Assembly: GCA_947456625.1 (NCBI GenBank)
Contig: CANGQJ010000004.1
Location: forward strand, 62,001-126,000
Source: Bacteroidota bacterium
GTDB lineage: Bacteria > Bacteroidota > Bacteroidia > Chitinophagales > Chitinophagaceae
Length of the DNA stretch: 64,000 nt
Direction: 5' to 3'
Positions 61,481 to 64,000 of this stretch are shown here, one piece after another. The notes under the pieces were generated by a model. That model had not been told where the DNA came from. It ran no database searches and saw only the letters and a program-made list of their open reading frames with translations. Position numbers and translations under genes: made by a program. The stretch's first letter is position 1; every line of letters begins with the position of its first letter.

Positions 61481-63085
61481 ATGAATTCAGAAAAAAAACA
61501 AAGCAACATTGCTTTTGTGATTGGCGCATCCTCGGTGGGCACCCTAATTGAATGGTATGATTTTTATATTTTTGGAATGTTGGCAACCATTTTGTCAAAA
61601 CAATTTTTCCCCGAAGAAGCAGGCACAGCAGCACTTTTAAGTACATTGGCCATATTTGCAGCAGGCTTTATTGTACGTCCTTTTGGAGCGTTGGTATTTG
61701 GAAGGCTAGGTGATTTAATTGGCCGTAAACATACTTTTTTACTGACTTTAGTCATAATGGGAGGTTCCACTTTTGCCATTGGCTTGGTTCCTGGTTTTAA
61801 AACTATTGGATGGGCTGCGCCTATTATTGTTTTAATATTAAGGCTTTTACAAGGTTTGGCTTTGGGTGGTGAATATGGAGGAGCAGCAACTTATGTTGCG
61901 GAGCATGCACCTGCAGGCCAACGTGGATTTTGGACTTCTTGGATACAAACCACGGCAACACTTGGATTATTTTTAGCATTAGGCGTTATTATATTAATTC
62001 GTTCAGGACAAGGGGTAGAAAAATTTAGTGCCGAGTGGGGTGGATGGAGATATCCTTTTTGGATTTCTATTATTCTAGTTGGTGTTTCGGTTTTAATTAG
62101 AATGAGAATGAGCGAATCTCCTATGTTTACAAAGTTAAAGTCTGAGGGAAAAACATCTGCGAATCCTTTGAAAGAAAGTTTTGGCAATAAAGCCAATTTT
62201 AAAATGGTATTGCTTTCATTATTTGGTGCAGTAATGGGACAGGGCGTAGTTTGGTACACTGGACAGTTTTATGCCCAAAGTTTTATTGAAACAGTTTGTA
62301 AAATTGATTTTGTACAATCCAGAAATATTATGCTTGTTGCTATATTAATGGCAACACCTTGTTTTGTTTTATTTGGATGGTTAAGTGATAAACTAGGTCG
62401 TAAATGGATTATGTTACTTGGTATGTTATTAGCTATATGTACTTATCGTCCTATTTATAAGGAGTTTTTAGACATTACAGCTGCTAAAAACCGAACTCAA
62501 ATAGTTGACAAAGGGCTTACTGCTGCTGGTCCAAAAGTCCCTTTACTAGATGCAAAGGACAAGCATAAAATGTATGTAAAACAAGTTATTGATACAGCGT
62601 ACACCGACGGCTCTGTTTTTAAATATACCATTACTGACACTTTAATTGGATTTAATGAACTTCAATTAGACAGTGCTATTGATTTAATAAATCCAACATT
62701 AATAAAATACCATGCAACAAAACCAAATGTATTGGTAGAAAAAACAATGGGAAAGTCTGCTACCTGGAATTTAATATGGTTGGTGTTTATTCAAATAGTG
62801 TATGTTACAATGGTGTATGGACCAGTGGCAGCTTTCTTAGTTGAAATGTTCCCTACTAAAATAAGATACACTTCTATGTCACTTCCGTATCATATTGGTA
62901 ATGGCGTATTTGGTGGCTTGGTTCCATTCTTAGGAACCTTAATTGTGGAGTTTACAAAATCACCAGAAAAGCCTGCAGGAGATGCATTGGCAGGACTTTG
63001 GTATCCAATAGGTGTTGCCTTTGTTTGTTTAATTATTGGGGTTGTTTATTTATCCAATAAGATAGATGAAAATGTGATGGATTAA
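61481..63085 (+). CDS. MFS metabolite:proton symporter (MHS family)
   Basis: About 534 residues, MHS subfamily of the MFS (relatives: ShiA, ProP, KgtP): SSVGTLIEWYDFYIFGMLA, FIVRPFGALVFGRLGDLIGRK and LGGEYGGAATYVAEHAP are diagnostic. About 12 helices, but with a soluble insert of roughly 100 residues (about 325-425, nt 62455-62755) between the seventh/eighth-helix region and the last helices. Divergent from acs and followed by a DUF6814 gene, so uptake of a carboxylate such as acetate is plausible but unproven. ATG 61457 is an alternative start adding eight residues. Confidence 0.88.
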   Translation: MNSEKKQSNIAFVIGASSVGTLIEWYDFYIFGMLATILSKQFFPEEAGTAALLSTLAIFAAGFIVRPFGALVFGRLGDLIGRKHTFLLTLVIMGGSTFAIGLVPGFKTIGWAAPIIVLILRLLQGLALGGEYGGAATYVAEHAPAGQRGFWTSWIQTTATLGLFLALGVIILIRSGQGVEKFSAEWGGWRYPFWISIILVGVSVLIRMRMSESPMFTKLKSEGKTSANPLKESFGNKANFKMVLLSLFGAVMGQGVVWYTGQFYAQSFIETVCKIDFVQSRNIMLVAILMATPCFVLFGWLSDKLGRKWIMLLGMLLAICTYRPIYKEFLDITAAKNRTQIVDKGLTAAGPKVPLLDAKDKHKMYVKQVIDTAYTDGSVFKYTITDTLIGFNELQLDSAIDLINPTLIKYHATKPNVLVEKTMGKSATWNLIWLVFIQIVYVTMVYGPVAAFLVEMFPTKIRYTSMSLPYHIGNGVFGGLVPFLGTLIVEFTKSPEKPAGDALAGLWYPIGVAFVCLIIGVVYLSNKIDENVMD

Positions 63086-63106
63086 TTCAATTAAAAACCA
63101 AGAACC

Positions 63107-63361
63107 ATGAATACTTTAAAAAAATTATTAGGATTTGTATGGATGTTATTAGCACCTGCCATTATTTGTTTTTTGGTATATGAAGCAAATGCTAAAATTG
63201 CTGCTGCGACTGCTGCGACAAAATCAAATGTAATATTACAATGGGCTATTATTTTAATCATATTTACGCCCATTTGTATTGGACTTTTTCTGTTTGGTAA
63301 ATATGCTGCCACCAATGAATATGCTCATTTACCCACTTCTTCCAAAGAGATAGGCGACTAG
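63107..63361 (+). CDS. DUF6814 small membrane protein
   Basis: An 84-residue protein with two membrane helices (about 5-25 and 43-65), matching the small Bacteroidota family DUF6814 that usually sits next to MFS transporters. It begins 21 nt after the symporter stop and is probably co-transcribed with it. A helper role for the transporter is inferred from this pairing only. Confidence 0.8.
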   Translation: MNTLKKLLGFVWMLLAPAIICFLVYEANAKIAAATAATKSNVILQWAIILIIFTPICIGLFLFGKYAATNEYAHLPTSSKEIGD

Positions 63362-63387
63362 TTGGTGGATATTTAAGTATAGTTAAG

Positions 63388-63395
63388 TATTTTTG
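63388..63395 (+). promoter_or_regulatory. -7 box of gldA promoter, adjacent to start codon
   Basis: TATTTTTG is an exact TAnnTTTG match only 3 nt before the ATG at 63399. A TTG lies 23 nt upstream (63362-63364). A leaderless or near-leaderless mRNA is implied. Confidence 0.55.
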
Positions 63396-63398
63396 GGC

Positions 63399-64000
63399 AT
63401 GTCATTAATTGTAACTGGGCTTTCAAAGCAATATGAATCGCAAATTGCGGTAACAAATTTATCATTTACAATTCAGAAAGGTAGTGTTGTAGGTTTTTTA
63501 GGACCTAATGGCGCTGGCAAGAGTACAACACTTAAAATGATTGCAGGTTTTCTACAACCCGATGCGGGCGAAGTAATTTTAAATGGCATTTCTAATCAAG
63601 CCAATCCAATTGCGTTTAAAAAATTAATTGGGTATTTGCCAGAATCAAATCCATTGTATGATGAAATGTATGTGAAGGAATATTTGAACTTTATTTGCGA
63701 TGTACATAAAATTTCAAATCCAAGCATTAGCATACAGGATGTAATTGTACAAACGGGTTTAACCCTCATGCAACATAAAAAAATTGGCGACCTCTCCAAA
63801 GGATATAAACAAAGGGTTGGAATTGCAGCTGCAATTATTCATAAACCCGCACTCATTTTATTAGACGAGCCAACTTCGGGGTTGGATCCAAATCAGTTAA
63901 TAGAAATTCGCAGTTTAATTCAAAGTTTAAGTAAAGATGCCATTGTATTATTTTCAACACATATTTTGCAAGAGGTCTCTGCTATTTGTTCCAGTGTAAT
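63399..64000 (+). CDS. gldA: GldA-type ABC transporter ATPase (cut by window edge)
   Basis: An open frame of 200 codons runs off the window. It is an ABC ATPase with Walker A GPNGAGKST, the Q-loop segment IGYLPESNPLYDEMYVKEYL, signature SKGYKQRVGIAAA, Walker B ALILLDEPTSGLDP and the His switch STHIL. The LPE(S/H)NPLY-(D/L)EMYVKEYL stretch is characteristic of GldA, the ATPase of the GldAFG transporter associated with gliding motility in Bacteroidota. About 100 C-terminal residues are missing. Related drug-export ATPases are the alternative. Confidence 0.82.
   Translation, partial: MSLIVTGLSKQYESQIAVTNLSFTIQKGSVVGFLGPNGAGKSTTLKMIAGFLQPDAGEVILNGISNQANPIAFKKLIGYLPESNPLYDEMYVKEYLNFICDVHKISNPSISIQDVIVQTGLTLMQHKKIGDLSKGYKQRVGIAAAIIHKPALILLDEPTSGLDPNQLIEIRSLIQSLSKDAIVLFSTHILQEVSAICSSV

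Noticed and set aside
1..64000. CRISPR arrays, insertion sequences, prophage or a defence island
   Set aside because: No regularly spaced repeats, transposase, integrase, phage or typical defence genes were seen; the gene content is core metabolism and envelope.

Overview
The window is an AT-rich chromosomal stretch from a member of the Bacteroidota, probably in the Chitinophagia/Sphingobacteriia neighbourhood. The signs are a PorZ-type T9SS surface protein, a GldA-type ABC ATPase, an ArgF'-type transcarbamylase, Bacteroidota-restricted families (DUF5606, DUF6814, DUF4369-thioredoxin), few strong Shine-Dalgarno sequences, and many TAnnTTTG (-7) promoter boxes just upstream of starts. No CRISPR array, rRNA, tRNA, prophage or intact insertion sequence is visible; most of the window is core metabolism and envelope biogenesis.

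Layout. 1-2.8 kb: padR-pspC operon with a palindromic operator over its promoter. 2.8-9.1 kb: gcvT, a short SSB, comB and a large SWIM/SNF2 helicase, then a YHS lipoprotein on the minus strand. 9.4-18.9 kb: the arginine operon (GNAT acyltransferase, argG, argC, argD, argF', argB, argE, argH) followed by an FKBP; it is preceded by a structured leader with a 39-codon reading frame ending Ser-Pro-Arg-Arg-Gly-Phe. 18.9-22.6 kb: a class D beta-lactamase-like lipoprotein without catalytic residues, ispG and an LpxL-type acyltransferase. 22.6-26.5 kb: an ArsR regulator with a cysteine-free tandem rhodanese, tsaB, ridA, an aldose epimerase and a PliI-like periplasmic protein. 26.5-31.6 kb: porZ and a GH3-beta-lactamase fusion. 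31.6-37.9 kb: DUF5606, then DegT aminotransferase-rpoN-PAP2-like-RND exporter. 37.9-49.6 kb: TlpA-like lipoprotein, gatB, a plug/PDZ protein, alaS, an M23 peptidase, an NTF2-like protein, an AlkA-like glycosylase and ppc. 49.6-57.7 kb: the rod-shape operon mreB-mreC-mreD-mrdA-rodA plus a metallo-beta-lactamase-fold hydrolase, then purD. 57.7-64 kb: a POT peptide transporter, a ~195-bp fold-back element, acs, an MHS-family symporter with its DUF6814 partner, and the start of gldA, cut by the window edge.

The strongest candidate for something undescribed is the arginine-operon leader (9554-9806). It combines a short ORF with an Arg-Arg pair at its end, a long hairpin whose 5' arm overlaps the ORF's stop codon, an alternative upstream pairing partner for that arm, and a TTG start for the first enzyme. 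This is the architecture expected of ribosome-mediated arginine attenuation. Other leads are the dead class D beta-lactamase homologue, the succinyl-type ArgF' signature (Val90) next to a Cys-rich GNAT, the fold-back element at 59252-59448, and several genes whose -7 box lies 3-4 nt from the start codon, suggesting leaderless mRNAs.
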